DNA from: Chryseobacterium sp. JAH
GTDB lineage: Bacteria; Bacteroidota; Bacteroidia; Flavobacteriales; Weeksellaceae
DNA length: 64,000 nucleotides
Reading direction: 5' to 3'
NCBI RefSeq assembly: GCF_001507335.1
Contig: NZ_LMAH01000002.1
Location: 62,001-126,000, forward strand
A program made the position numbers and the translations under genes. A model generated the notes under the pieces. That model searched no databases. It saw only the letters and a list, made by a program, of their open reading frames with translations, and was not told the DNA's origin. Below, piece by piece: positions 8,765 through 18,552 of the stretch. Position 1 is the stretch's first letter. Each line of letters begins with the position of its first letter.

Positions 8765-8894
8765 GAATATACTAATTCTCTTAGTTCAGAAAGTCACTGC
8801 ATTTCTTAGAAAAAATGTTTCAGAAAGAAGCATCATACCTATTCATAAAATAGATAAGTATATTTAGTATTAATGAAACGAGTTAGTAAATAAG

Positions 8895-10061
8895 TTAATT
8901 ATTGACAGCGGATTTAAATTTATTGATCACCGGATTTGCATACATTGCAAGAAAGCCATCTTTTAGTTCAAGATTATTGATATCAATACGCATTTCGAGG
9001 CGGCGCTCAAATAACTGCTTTTCTTTCTGGGTATAGTTTTCAGAAAAGTGATTGGTGTCATGCAGTAAATCGTACGCAATATAATTTGTTGGCCAAAGCT
9101 TATAATTTGTGATGATTGAGTCATCAATAATCTGTGCAATTGCCTGAAGCTGTTTGTTTTTATTGTCAAATTTTAATTCAAGATCTTCATATTCACAGCT
9201 GAGAACACTCCCGGCATGAAGGTGAATACGTTTTTTCTGTCCCAATACTCCACTCATCATGTTTGTAAAATCTTCATCTTTTGTTTTCACATACACTTCG
9301 TCTTTCTGCTTTGCCATTAGCTGTGGCATCTTCAGAACATCTGTGGGATCATACTCATAAGAAATCGACAACGGAACTATTTTAAGTTCGTTGAAAAAAT
9401 CTGAAAGAGAATAATTTTCTGAAGCCATGGCAAGCATTTTCAAAACACCCTGCTGTGTTGCATCATTACCGTCTTTTGTGCGTCCCTCACGCTGAGCAAT
9501 CCATACAGAGCGGTTTTCAGATTTTAGGAGCTGAAAAATATATTCAGACATCAACTGAGAACTTTTCAACTGCTCTCTAAGCGGTAAACCTCTTTGTACC
9601 AAAAAATTACGGTTCAGTTTTGCTAAAGTATGAAGAAATGGCTGCTTCACAAGATTATCACCAATTGCTGAAGAGGTCATGATAAAACCTTTCTCTAAAA
9701 GAACCAAGTTGACAAGTGATGTATCTAAAACAATATCTCTATGGTTTGACACAAAAAGGTATGCTGTATTTTTATCGAGTTTTTCGAAACCTGACGTGGT
9801 CAGTCCCTGAGAACTGCTCTCCAAAATCTTCTGAATAGTATGAGAAATAAAATTCTTCTGAAAATCACCAATTGACACCGTTTTTTTTAAGTTCTCTGCC
9901 CAAACTTTATCCTCTGTATTCGGAAAGGTGAAATTCATCAGCGCTTTCATCATTGGATGACGGATTATATTTTGTACAGCTTCATTGACCTCACTGTCAT
10001 AAAATGGCCTTATATGATCGAACTTCGACATAGAATTATTAGGGTTTAATTCGATTTGCAA
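8895..10061 (-). CDS. 1-acyl-glycerol-3-phosphate acyltransferase-like protein (LPLAT family)
   Basis: 388 residues. The acyltransferase motif H-x4-D is visible in SNHRDIVLD near residue 111, and the third family block appears as WIAQREGRTKDG near 185. Such enzymes transfer an acyl chain from acyl-CoA or acyl-ACP to glycerophospholipid precursors at the inner membrane. The protein is longer than typical PlsC (about 240) and has extra N- and C-terminal parts with no clear membrane helix; a role in a special membrane or envelope lipid is possible. Monocistronic by position. Confidence 0.85.
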   Translation of the reverse strand: MQIELNPNNSMSKFDHIRPFYDSEVNEAVQNIIRHPMMKALMNFTFPNTEDKVWAENLKKTVSIGDFQKNFISHTIQKILESSSQGLTTSGFEKLDKNTAYLFVSNHRDIVLDTSLVNLVLLEKGFIMTSSAIGDNLVKQPFLHTLAKLNRNFLVQRGLPLREQLKSSQLMSEYIFQLLKSENRSVWIAQREGRTKDGNDATQQGVLKMLAMASENYSLSDFFNELKIVPLSISYEYDPTDVLKMPQLMAKQKDEVYVKTKDEDFTNMMSGVLGQKKRIHLHAGSVLSCEYEDLELKFDNKNKQLQAIAQIIDDSIITNYKLWPTNYIAYDLLHDTNHFSENYTQKEKQLFERRLEMRIDINNLELKDGFLAMYANPVINKFKSAVNN

Positions 10062-10304
10062 AAAAACAAAAAATTATTGAAGACTCCCCTATTAACTTTA
10101 AAAGACATTTGTATGTCATGAATATGTATATTACAACAAATTATTCAATTCAATTTTTTGTACTTCAACTAATTTGGGTAATTTAGATTCATTGAAAAAG
10201 TAATTGCAATTTATATTGGTTGTATTTTCACGCACACCATAGCCATTATCCACTAACTTTTCAATTACATACTGCTTGATAATTCAAAAAGAAAAAACAA
10301 AAAA

Positions 10305-10895
10305 GTGAATACAAGTACTGCCAATTTTTACAATAAATTTTCAGGGTTCTATCCTTGTGTAGATTTGTTTTTGAGACCACAAAAACAGAGATTATTTCAT
10401 GAGATTAACATATTACCCAGTGGAAAACTACTTGAAATAGGTGTCGGAAATGGATCCCACTTACCACTTTATAAAAAGCATACCGTCATAGGAATTGATA
10501 CATCGGCTAATATGCTTGCGATTGCCAGAAAAAATCAAAGTCATAAAATTGAACTTATTCAAATGAATGGTGAAAATCTTTTCTTTGAAGATCAAAGTTT
10601 TGATTATGTGGTTTTATCACACACAATTGCTGTGGTTGATCATCCGGACAAACTGTTGGAAGAATGCTACAGAGTATTGAAAGCCGACGGAAAAATACTG
10701 ATACTCAATCATTTTACACCAAAGAATTGGCTGAGATATATTGACTATTCTTTCCTTTATTTTTCAAAAATATTTCATTTCAGATCATTATTTCATGTTG
10801 AAAGTCTGAACACTTTAAAGAAATTCACACTTTTGAACGAAATAAATTTTGGCAAATTCTCTTATTTCAAACTTTTAATTTATTGTAAGGCGTGA
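10305..10895 (+). CDS. Class I SAM-dependent methyltransferase (UbiE/PmtA-like)
   Basis: 196 residues, GTG start at 10305. SAM-binding motif I is LLEIGVGNGSHL (about 44-55); the acidic residue after beta-2 is in VIGIDTS; motif VVLSHTIAVVDHPDKLLEECYRVLKADG is typical of the ubiquinone/phospholipid methyltransferase group (methyltransf_11). The substrate is unknown; phospholipid N-methylation is one option. The stop codon overlaps the GTG start of the next gene by 4 bp, so the two are translationally coupled. Confidence 0.88.
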   Translation: MNTSTANFYNKFSGFYPCVDLFLRPQKQRLFHEINILPSGKLLEIGVGNGSHLPLYKKHTVIGIDTSANMLAIARKNQSHKIELIQMNGENLFFEDQSFDYVVLSHTIAVVDHPDKLLEECYRVLKADGKILILNHFTPKNWLRYIDYSFLYFSKIFHFRSLFHVESLNTLKKFTLLNEINFGKFSYFKLLIYCKA

Positions 10896-11395
10896 AAAAA
10901 AACTATTTTATTATCCTGTTTCCTTTGATGATCAGCCTTTGTATCTATCTGTTTTATCGAACAGAAAATACGATTATTACCCGGATACTTATTTCCATAA
11001 TTTCCCATGAACATTTTGAGGTTTTAAGAAATAGAATTACCAACATTCTTCCTCTGAATGAACACATTGTCAATTCGCTACCAGAAGGTTTGTGGGTTTT
11101 CTGTATTACCCTGACATCTAAAAATCTATATTTAAAAATCACAAAAACAAAAATAAATCTGCTCTTTATGCCGTTAGTTTTTTCAATTGGTTTGGAATTT
11201 TTCCAACTTTTAAATATAACAAACGGCAGGTTTGACTTTTGGGATATTGGTTTTTCACTAGTTTTTTGGATAATTGCCCATTATTTTGTACTATCCGCGG
11301 GTCTAAAACAGAATGTATTCCGTCCGTTCACCAATAGAAGTTTAATCTGCATTTTAACTTATCTAATTGTGTATCTGGCTCATGTATCGAAATAA
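10892..11395 (+). CDS. VanZ-like integral membrane protein
   Basis: 167 residues with four or five hydrophobic helices. The segment FSIGLEFFQLLNITNGRFDFWDI carries the Glu, Gln, Arg and Asp pattern of VanZ-family proteins (E-x2-Q ... R-x-D-x2-D). VanZ gives low teicoplanin resistance in enterococci; in most bacteria the role is unknown. GTG start at 10892 overlaps the methyltransferase stop (GTGA), which fixes the start and couples both genes. No terminator is evident downstream. Confidence 0.65.
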   Translation: MKKNYFIILFPLMISLCIYLFYRTENTIITRILISIISHEHFEVLRNRITNILPLNEHIVNSLPEGLWVFCITLTSKNLYLKITKTKINLLFMPLVFSIGLEFFQLLNITNGRFDFWDIGFSLVFWIIAHYFVLSAGLKQNVFRPFTNRSLICILTYLIVYLAHVSK

Positions 11396-11594
11396 AAAAC
11401 TGGTAATTTCAGATCTTTCGAAATATTCAGTACTCTTAGTTATAAGTATAATTGAATAGGATTCCACTATCAGATTTTTAGTTATTTATTTTAACTCATT
11501 TTTAAAAAATAAAATGGGAAAATCATTTTATTAATAGCATCTGACAAGAATTGGAATATGTTTTGTTTTATCTAATCATCTGAAATACTTAACG

Positions 11595-14078
11595 ATGAAA
11601 AAAAACAACTCTGGTCCGAAAACCAATCGCAAAAAATGGTTTTGGGGAATTACAGCCATCATTCTTTTAATTGTCGCAGTATTTCCATTTGCTCTAGACT
11701 TTTACCTTCAAAAGAAACTACCCGATATTATCAATAAAAAAACGCCTTATAAGCTTACGCTCAAAAACTTTAACCTCAGTCTGATATCAGGTGATTTTAC
11801 GGCTACCGATCTTAAAATTTCCACCAAAAATCCTGAAGATAAAAAGATAACGCAAATTAAAGGTGAGATAAAAAAGATAGAAATCCACGATTTTGGAGTT
11901 TGGAAAGCACTTTTCAGCAAATCTTATCATGCTGATCAGTTTCTTCTGTACGACTCAAATGTAGAGATGAGATTAGCACCAAAATCTGAAAAAGAAAAAA
12001 AATCTGTAAAAAAAACAGACCTTCATATCAACAACATCGTTTTGAACAATGTTTTTGCAGATATAACCAATGCTGAAGGAAAGCCGGTTTTCAAAGGAAA
12101 AAATATTAATATTAAACTTAAAGACATTCAGCAGAATGATGATGAAGCCAAAATCCCTATCGCTTTTAAAGAATTTAAAATTGATGCACAGGATGTCAAA
12201 ATAGGTGTAAATGACTTCTATCAGATTAATTCAGATAAAATTTATGCGGCCAATAAAACTTTAGATTTAAGAAAATTTCATTTGATTCCAATTCAGAGTC
12301 CATCAAAATACAATTCTAAAAACGTCTTCGATTTTGCTTCCGAACGACTTTTAGCAAAGGATTTTAATATCAGTCAGGATTCATTGATTGTTTCAGATAT
12401 CATTTTCACACAGCCCAATCTCAAGGTTACCTCAACCGGAAAAAACACTATTGAAAAGGAAAAAAATCCTAAAGAAATAGAAATGAAAATCGGGTTGAGA
12501 AATATTGATTTTCAAAAAGGTAAAATCGTCGTTTTGCAGTCAAATCAAGATAAAACAGCATCCGTAGACAATTTTAATTTTAAACTCACCGATATTATTT
12601 TTGATAAAAATACGGTTAAAGAGAAAATTCCATTCAGATTTACGAATCACGATATCGAAGCAGATAATATCTATCTTAAAGCTAACAGTTTGCAGGCTGT
12701 AAAAATTAAGAAGATTTCTTCTAAGAATTCTGATATTTTAATCGAAAAATTTCAGATGATGGCATTGGGAAAAAGTACTCATAAAGACCTTTTCAATGTG
12801 GACACTGAAGAAATAAAAATCATTAATAATAAGACCAAGTACATCGGTCAGAAACTGAACGTTCAGATTGACGGACTAGAGATTAAGACACCAGACATTA
12901 AATTCATTTCCGCAAGCCAAAAATCTAAGCAGAAAAAAAACAACGCTACACCACCGGATTTTGCTTTAAATCTAGGATTTATCAAAATATCAAACGGAAA
13001 ATTCACACAGACCAGTCAGGGAAAAGAAAAGTTGTCTGTTGGGAAATTTAATGTTCAGCTGAACCAAATTGTATCCGGAAATAATTATCTAAAAAATGAT
13101 TTACCATTTAAAGTCAACAATCATGCAGTAAGCGCACAACGTGTTTTTCTTGATGCAGGAAAATATTATACGCTGAAAGTCGGTGAGGTTACAAATACGG
13201 GAAGAAAAACTGAAATGAAGGATTTGCAGTACCTGCCAAAATACTCAAGAGCGGCATTCAGTAGAGTCATTTCTAAAGAATCAGACCTTTACACTATTAC
13301 GGTAAAAAAAATCGGCATCACAGATTCAAACTCAAGATTTATTAAAAATTCTGTAATCGATATAAGTAAAGTAGATATAGACGGACTACGTTGCAATATT
13401 TACCACGATCTTGCCCCACCTGACGACAATGCAGCAAGAGTTCTTTTCAGTAAAAAACTTCGAGCTATAAAAATTCCGATGTTTGTAAAAACTGTTTCGA
13501 TTAAAAACTCGAATTTAGTTTATGAAGAAAATGCAGAAAACAGTCAGATTCCCGGGAAACTTACGTTTGATCGTTTCGCAATCAATATCAGCAATGTGAA
13601 TAATGGAAAAATGAAGGGTCGTCCAACAATCATTACCGCAGATGCAAATTTTGCTTTCTACGGCACTGCCGATACTACAGTCAATTGGAAATTTGATGTC
13701 TCAAACCCTGAAGATAAATTTACAATTAATGGGAAAATTCTTAAACTTTCGGCCGATAATGTTAATCTTTTTGTACGTCCCTATCTTAATGTAACTCTGG
13801 ATGGAAATATTGAATACTTAAAGTTTGATTATTATGGAAGCAATGCTGGAATCGCCGGTAATTTCTACTTTAAATATAATGAAATGTATGTGAATCTTCT
13901 CAATAAAAAGGGAAATGAAAGAAAACTCTTGACTAAGGTTGCCAACTGGTTTGTAAAAAATGAATCAACAGGAGAACCCGATCACGTAGTCATCGAAAAA
14001 AAGAGAGAAGCAGATAGAAGTTTCTTCAGTATGCTTTGGCAGGGAATCATGGAGGGACTTAAAAAATATCTGATTTAA
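11595..14078 (+). CDS. AsmA/DUF748-like envelope protein
   Basis: 827 residues. A short basic N-terminus is followed by one helix (about 15-33, WFWGITAIILLIVAVFPFAL), then a long periplasmic part of repeated beta-rich stretches such as LTLKNFNLSLISGDFTATDLKI and FQKGKIVVLQSNQDK. This is the layout of AsmA-like and DUF748 proteins, which are thought to bridge the periplasm and assist lipid or outer-membrane assembly. The C-terminus is amphipathic (SMLWQGIMEGLKKYLI). Family assignment is by architecture; the exact subfamily is unsure. It stands alone. Confidence 0.78.
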   Translation: MKKNNSGPKTNRKKWFWGITAIILLIVAVFPFALDFYLQKKLPDIINKKTPYKLTLKNFNLSLISGDFTATDLKISTKNPEDKKITQIKGEIKKIEIHDFGVWKALFSKSYHADQFLLYDSNVEMRLAPKSEKEKKSVKKTDLHINNIVLNNVFADITNAEGKPVFKGKNINIKLKDIQQNDDEAKIPIAFKEFKIDAQDVKIGVNDFYQINSDKIYAANKTLDLRKFHLIPIQSPSKYNSKNVFDFASERLLAKDFNISQDSLIVSDIIFTQPNLKVTSTGKNTIEKEKNPKEIEMKIGLRNIDFQKGKIVVLQSNQDKTASVDNFNFKLTDIIFDKNTVKEKIPFRFTNHDIEADNIYLKANSLQAVKIKKISSKNSDILIEKFQMMALGKSTHKDLFNVDTEEIKIINNKTKYIGQKLNVQIDGLEIKTPDIKFISASQKSKQKKNNATPPDFALNLGFIKISNGKFTQTSQGKEKLSVGKFNVQLNQIVSGNNYLKNDLPFKVNNHAVSAQRVFLDAGKYYTLKVGEVTNTGRKTEMKDLQYLPKYSRAAFSRVISKESDLYTITVKKIGITDSNSRFIKNSVIDISKVDIDGLRCNIYHDLAPPDDNAARVLFSKKLRAIKIPMFVKTVSIKNSNLVYEENAENSQIPGKLTFDRFAINISNVNNGKMKGRPTIITADANFAFYGTADTTVNWKFDVSNPEDKFTINGKILKLSADNVNLFVRPYLNVTLDGNIEYLKFDYYGSNAGIAGNFYFKYNEMYVNLLNKKGNERKLLTKVANWFVKNESTGEPDHVVIEKKREADRSFFSMLWQGIMEGLKKYLI

Positions 14079-14190
14079 ATTTTAGGTATTTTAGATCAAA
14101 TTCTGTTTAAATTAAATTCCTACTCAATCATTTTCTCTTTAATTAAAATCTTGATTTATTATACTTCAAAACATATTTGTTATTGTAGTG

Positions 14191-14222
14191 AAAAAAAATA
14201 GCGTTAATTATTCATTAACGCT
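14191..14222 (-). terminator. Rho-independent terminator after the DUF4249 gene
   Basis: Perfect 9-bp stem AGCGTTAAT/ATTAACGCT (14200-14208 with 14214-14222), 5-nt loop, followed on the minus strand by eight U (complement of 14191-14198). Placed 15 bp past the DUF4249 stop. Confidence 0.88.
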
Positions 14223-14236
14223 CAGTCGATTCACTT

Positions 14237-15043
14237 TCACTGAATTACATAACTTTTTTTACTTACCGTATGCGCCGAAAAATAACCTAAAGCTCCATTG
14301 CTGATATTACTCGGTGGATTAGATGGCGTAACACCGCCGCCTGGACCGCCACCGTCTATAATCTGTAGCAATGCAGAAAAATAAGTATAAACATTTAAAT
14401 CAATGCACTGCATTTCTACATAAATAGTATCTCCTACTTTGGTTTTTTCACCTTCTCCATCCTCATCGTCATTCGGGAGCAGTAGAGGCCTTTGGTTGAC
14501 CGCTCCGTTGTTCACATTATCAGAAAAAGCTTCAAAAATTTTACCTGAATTATTTACCTGATACGTAAAAAGATATCTATTACCTAGTGCCGGCGGATCT
14601 GTAAATATTGGAAGAAGTGTGTACGACAATTCACCTGCTACCATGAAAGAGTCCTGCTGTAAATCATCAAGTACTACAGGTTCCGGCATTTTACTTTGTG
14701 CTGTATACTCTTTACCTTCCGCTGTAATTTTAAGAGTGTACGTTCTACCTGCAACTGCTGAAAAAGAATTGGTTTCGTAAAATCCATCACCAATGTACTT
14801 CAAAGTTTCTGTCTGTCCGGTATTATCACTCAAAACCACTGTTGCATCAGCGATTAGTGGATAGGTATTATCTTCAGTGAAGGCAACTGATTTTGTGATT
14901 TTCACATAATATGGTCCTGCCAGATTGGTCACATTAGCTTCGATGACAATATTTCCACTTTGGTCATCTAAATCTAAATCGATTTCTTTCTCACAACTCG
15001 CAAATAAAAACAGGGATATGATGATTAAAAATATATTTTTCAT
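14237..15043 (-). CDS. DUF4249 outer-membrane lipoprotein
   Basis: 268 residues. The N-terminus is a lipoprotein signal (LFLFASC, Cys17) followed by acidic EKEIDLDLDD, a typical Bacteroidota surface-lipoprotein export signal. A beta-rich domain follows with the DUF4249 signatures (GNIVIEANVTN..., YTLKITAEGKEYTAQSKMPEPV). DUF4249 proteins are regularly paired with a TonB-dependent receptor, as here (5 bp after the receptor gene), and probably act with it at the cell surface, like SusD with SusC. The ligand is unknown. Confidence 0.88.
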   Translation of the reverse strand: MKNIFLIIISLFLFASCEKEIDLDLDDQSGNIVIEANVTNLAGPYYVKITKSVAFTEDNTYPLIADATVVLSDNTGQTETLKYIGDGFYETNSFSAVAGRTYTLKITAEGKEYTAQSKMPEPVVLDDLQQDSFMVAGELSYTLLPIFTDPPALGNRYLFTYQVNNSGKIFEAFSDNVNNGAVNQRPLLLPNDDEDGEGEKTKVGDTIYVEMQCIDLNVYTYFSALLQIIDGGGPGGGVTPSNPPSNISNGALGYFSAHTVSKKSYVIQ

Positions 15044-15048
15044 AGAAT

Positions 15049-17379
15049 TTAAAATTTGAAGTTATACGTTATGTTCGGGACAAATTTGAAGAGTGAAGTC
15101 TGCATCGCACGAGTAGTTCCGGGTTTGTCGGGGTTATCTTCAAACGCAATCGTATAAGCATTTTCTCTTCCATACACATTATAAATTCCGAAAGACCAAG
15201 AGCTTTTCCAACGCTTGTTTTTATTGGGTTCGTACGTTGCGCTCAAATCCATTCTGTGGTAAGCAGGCATTCTGTCTGCATTACGTTTGCTGTACTGAAA
15301 AATTGTTTGACCCTGCAATTCATATTTTCCGGTCGGGAAAGTCACTGCATTTCCTGTGCTGTACAGAAACAATCCCGAGAAAGACCATTTTTGATTCAGC
15401 TCATAGGTTGCAACCACCGATAAATCATGGGTTTTATCCTGTCTTGCGTTGTACCAATCGTTATCGTTGATTCCGTTTATTTTTCTTTCTGTTTTTGAGA
15501 GAGTGTAGGAAATCCAGCCGGTCAGTTTTCCGCTTTTCTTTTTTGCAATGATTTCTAAACCATAGGCTCTTCCTTTTCCAAATAACAATTCGCCTTCCAC
15601 ATCAGCTGCAGCATCGAAAGTAATTTCGGCACCGTTTTTAAAATCAATTTGATTCTGCATTGATTTATAATAAATTTCTGCATTGATTTCGTAATTATTG
15701 TTATTGAAATTTCTGCTGTATCCAGCACTGATTTGGTCTGCAATTTCTGGCTTTACCGAGTAACTGCTTCCAATCCACTGATCTGTAGGGTTTCCACTGC
15801 TGCTGTTGCTCAGCAAGTGAAGATTCTGAGTATTTCTGGCATATCCACCTTTGATGCTGCTCACCTCATTGATTCTGTAGTTGGCAGTAATTCTTGGTTC
15901 CAAATTAACATAGGTTTTTCCGAATTTTCCTTTTTCTAAAAACTCGCTATCAACTAAAACTCCGTTGTCATATGTATTAAAAGTATCTCCACCTAAAACA
16001 CTGAACATCGACAATCTCAAACCATAATTCACCGTTAGCTTTTCTGTGGCTTTAAAATCATCATTGATGTATACTGCATTTTCCCAGGAGTATCTTGAAT
16101 TTCTAGGAAAACTGCTCACACTCGTTCCCGAAGCGCTGCTTGGCGTAATCGTATGATAGATAGACTGTAAACCAAAACGAACAGAATGTTTATTCCCTGC
16201 AAACCATGAGAAGTCCTGCTTTAGATTCCAATCCTGAATCTGCGAATCTAAACCAAACGTATTGTCGTTGCTCGTAAGACTGACTTTATAATCGTAGTTG
16301 CTGTAAATAAATGAAGTATTGGAAAATAATTTACTGTTGATAATGCTGTTCCATCGCAAAGTTGCAGTGGTATTTCCCCAATCGGTAGAAAATGTGTTAC
16401 CTAATCCTAAAACATCTCTTCCAAAATATCCAGACATGTACAGACGATTATTTTCGTTGATCTGATAATTGGCTTTTAAATTTAAATCATAAAAATAAAG
16501 CTTGCTGTCTTTAAAATCATCTGTTGCTTTAAGAAAAACATCTGCATAGGTTCGTCTTCCTGAAACGATAAATGAAGATTTTTCTTTCTGAATAGGCCCT
16601 TCCACGCTCAGTCTACTGCTGATTAAACCAATTCCTCCGTTGACATTGTAGTCTTTATTGTTTCCGTCTTTCATTTTCACATCCATCACAGACGATAATC
16701 TACCTCCATATTGCGCAGGGCTGTTGCCTTTAATGATGCTTGCATCTTTTAACGCGTCACTGTTGAACGTGCTGAAAAATCCTAAAAGATGTGATGCATT
16801 GTAAACGGGAGCTTCATCCAGTAAAATTAAATTTTGGTCGGTAGCTCCACCTCTTACACTGAACCCGCTGCTTCCTTCGCCATTGCTTTTGATTCCAGGT
16901 AACAGCTGAATTGTTTTCAAAACATCTTTTTCACCAAACAAAACAGGAAGTTTTTCTATGTTTTTAATGCTTAATGTTTCGGTTCCCATTTGGGCAGAAC
17001 TCAGGTTTTTATCTTTCTTCACTGCAGAAATAATGACTTCGTCAATCTGTGTAGTTCGCTCTTTTTCCTGACTGAGAATCAAATCCAATTTTACATTCTG
17101 ATCAAGCTGTACCGTTTGTCGGTAGTTTTCGTAACCTCCATAAACGACGGCAATCGTGTAATTTCCCTGTGGCAGAGAAAGCGAATAAAAACCATATTCA
17201 TTGGCTGTGATATTAATCGTTGGATCTTCTTCTACTTTGATGGTGGCTCCTATAATAAGCTCACCGTTCTTTCCGTCTCGTACCGTTCCGCTGATCGTTC
17301 TCTGTTCCTGCGCATAAGCAGTAATACTGAAAACCGAAAGCCCGATGGTGGTAAAAATTCTACAATAGATTGCTTGCAT
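15049..17379 (-). CDS. TonB-dependent receptor with N-terminal carboxypeptidase-like domain
   Basis: 776 residues. Signal peptide 1-23 (cleavage after AYA), then a CarboxypepD_reg-like domain (about 27-110, ISGTVRDGKNGELIIGATIKV), a plug domain (about 130-240, KNIEKLPVLFGEKDVLKTIQLLPGIKSNGE...GGATDQNLILLDEAPVYN), and a 22-strand barrel ending in an aromatic residue (NITYNFKF). It should import a ligand across the outer membrane using TonB energy. It forms a pair with the DUF4249 gene. The ligand could be a peptide, iron complex or sugar; nothing nearby tells which. Confidence 0.93.
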   Translation of the reverse strand: MQAIYCRIFTTIGLSVFSITAYAQEQRTISGTVRDGKNGELIIGATIKVEEDPTINITANEYGFYSLSLPQGNYTIAVVYGGYENYRQTVQLDQNVKLDLILSQEKERTTQIDEVIISAVKKDKNLSSAQMGTETLSIKNIEKLPVLFGEKDVLKTIQLLPGIKSNGEGSSGFSVRGGATDQNLILLDEAPVYNASHLLGFFSTFNSDALKDASIIKGNSPAQYGGRLSSVMDVKMKDGNNKDYNVNGGIGLISSRLSVEGPIQKEKSSFIVSGRRTYADVFLKATDDFKDSKLYFYDLNLKANYQINENNRLYMSGYFGRDVLGLGNTFSTDWGNTTATLRWNSIINSKLFSNTSFIYSNYDYKVSLTSNDNTFGLDSQIQDWNLKQDFSWFAGNKHSVRFGLQSIYHTITPSSASGTSVSSFPRNSRYSWENAVYINDDFKATEKLTVNYGLRLSMFSVLGGDTFNTYDNGVLVDSEFLEKGKFGKTYVNLEPRITANYRINEVSSIKGGYARNTQNLHLLSNSSSGNPTDQWIGSSYSVKPEIADQISAGYSRNFNNNNYEINAEIYYKSMQNQIDFKNGAEITFDAAADVEGELLFGKGRAYGLEIIAKKKSGKLTGWISYTLSKTERKINGINDNDWYNARQDKTHDLSVVATYELNQKWSFSGLFLYSTGNAVTFPTGKYELQGQTIFQYSKRNADRMPAYHRMDLSATYEPNKNKRWKSSWSFGIYNVYGRENAYTIAFEDNPDKPGTTRAMQTSLFKFVPNITYNFKF

Positions 17380-17508
17380 TCTTCAATGTTTATTAAGAAA
17401 ATAGTTTATTTGAAAGCCTAAAGATAAGCTTTTATTAAGTGGACTTGAAAGTGAATAAACGGATAAGTACGGTTAAAATTGTCTTTGATAATATGAAATT
17501 TTGTTCAC

Positions 17509-17542
17509 AAAAAATCCTCAATCTGTGAAATTGAGGATTTTT
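17509..17542. terminator. Bidirectional hairpin terminator between receiver gene and TonB receptor gene
   Basis: Stem AAAAATCCTCAA/TTGAGGATTTTT (17510-17521 with 17531-17542). T-run on both strands; on the minus strand it lies 24 bp past the stop of the response-regulator gene, which it probably terminates. Confidence 0.85.
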
Positions 17543-17565
17543 ATGATTTTAAACCAGTAGATGTA

Positions 17566-17934
17566 TTACAAACCTTTAATATGTTTCGCCACCTTCTCCT
17601 CCAGATCTTCCAGATTAAAAGGTTTTGCAACGTAATCATCAGCCTGAGCACTTTGTGCCAAAGCCACAATATCATTATTGGCTGTTACGTAGATTACAGG
17701 AATATTTTTGTATTCTTCATGACTTTTCAGAAGTTTAGTTGCTTCTACGCCTCCAATATTTGGAATCCAGTTATCCATCAAAATGACGTCTGGCTGAAAC
17801 GTTGAGACTTTCTGTATGATATCATGCGACGTTTCTGAAATCTCGACGTCATATCCGCCTTCTTCAAAAATGATGCTGATCACTTCAAGAATCACTTTAT
17901 CATCATCAAAAATCAAAATCTTCTTCTTGCTCAT
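17566..17934 (-). CDS. Single-domain response regulator
   Basis: 122 residues made of one receiver domain: acidic pair DDD at 10-12, phospho-acceptor D54 (ILMDNW), and conserved Lys in VAKPFN near 104. No output domain, so it may pass phosphate on or act by protein contact, like CheY or Spo0F. Last gene of the six-gene signalling operon, 27 bp after CheB. Confidence 0.93.
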   Translation of the reverse strand: MSKKKILIFDDDKVILEVISIIFEEGGYDVEISETSHDIIQKVSTFQPDVILMDNWIPNIGGVEATKLLKSHEEYKNIPVIYVTANNDIVALAQSAQADDYVAKPFNLEDLEEKVAKHIKGL

Positions 17935-17961
17935 ATCTTTATTTATTTTATTTAAATGAAA

Positions 17962-18546
17962 TTATTGTTTCGTTTGTAATTGATTTATTAATTCTGCCAG
18001 ATCTTTAGGTTTAATTAAAAGATCATAAGCAACCTGTTCCATTGCCTGTTTTGGCATATAATCAACTTCAGCGGTTTCCGGATTCTGAATCCAGATTTTT
18101 CCTTTATTTTTTTTTATATATTTTAAACCTTCAACTCCATCTGCATTCGCACCTGACAGCAAAACTCCTACCACTTTTTCACCGAAGGTTTCTGCTGCAG
18201 ATTTAAAAGTTACATCAATCGAAGGACGCGAGTAATTCATCTTTTCTGAACTGTCAAGTGAAACAGTATTTTTACTTTCAAACAACAAATGATAATCTGC
18301 CGGAACGATGTAAATCTCATTGCTCTGCAGTTCTGTTTTATCTTCAATTTCAATCACTTTCATTGAAGTAAATTGTTGCAGTAAAGCTGGTAAAATACTC
18401 GTAGAATATGCTTTTCTATGGACGACCAAAACAATTGGGAAACCCAGATTTTCATCCAGCTTTTTAATCATCTCCATAATCACCTGAAGACTTCCTGCAG
18501 ATCCTCCGATGACGATTAATTCAGTATTGCTCATTTGTGTCTTCAT
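17962..18546 (-). CDS. CheB-type protein-glutamate methylesterase, receiver-less
   Basis: 194 residues covering only the methylesterase domain. The catalytic triad is visible as S16 (GGSAGS), H43 (VVHRK) and D136 (GANADGVEG), with spacing like that of E. coli CheB. The receiver domain that normally regulates CheB is absent. In chemotaxis, CheB removes methyl groups from receptors; no methyl-accepting protein, CheA or CheW is encoded here, so the target is likely the hybrid kinase or another partner. Six bp separate it from cheR. Confidence 0.9.
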   Translation of the reverse strand: MKTQMSNTELIVIGGSAGSLQVIMEMIKKLDENLGFPIVLVVHRKAYSTSILPALLQQFTSMKVIEIEDKTELQSNEIYIVPADYHLLFESKNTVSLDSSEKMNYSRPSIDVTFKSAAETFGEKVVGVLLSGANADGVEGLKYIKKNKGKIWIQNPETAEVDYMPKQAMEQVAYDLLIKPKDLAELINQLQTKQ

Positions 18547-18552
18547 GCCGAA

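Larger units (their letters stand above)
8346..8894. other. Intergenic region, about 550 bp
   Basis: AT-rich stretch between the Nudix regulator and the acyltransferase gene. It holds one small plus-strand ORF (8531-8629) and, 100 bp later, a strong plus-strand terminator (8727-8764). Nothing else is supported. The presence of a terminator with no annotated plus-strand gene before it suggests a short plus-strand transcript. Confidence 0.6.

Noticed and set aside
10165..10190. CTAATTTGGG as a promoter box for the methyltransferase gene
   Set aside because: It is one base short of TAnnTTTG and lies more than 110 bp before the start codon.
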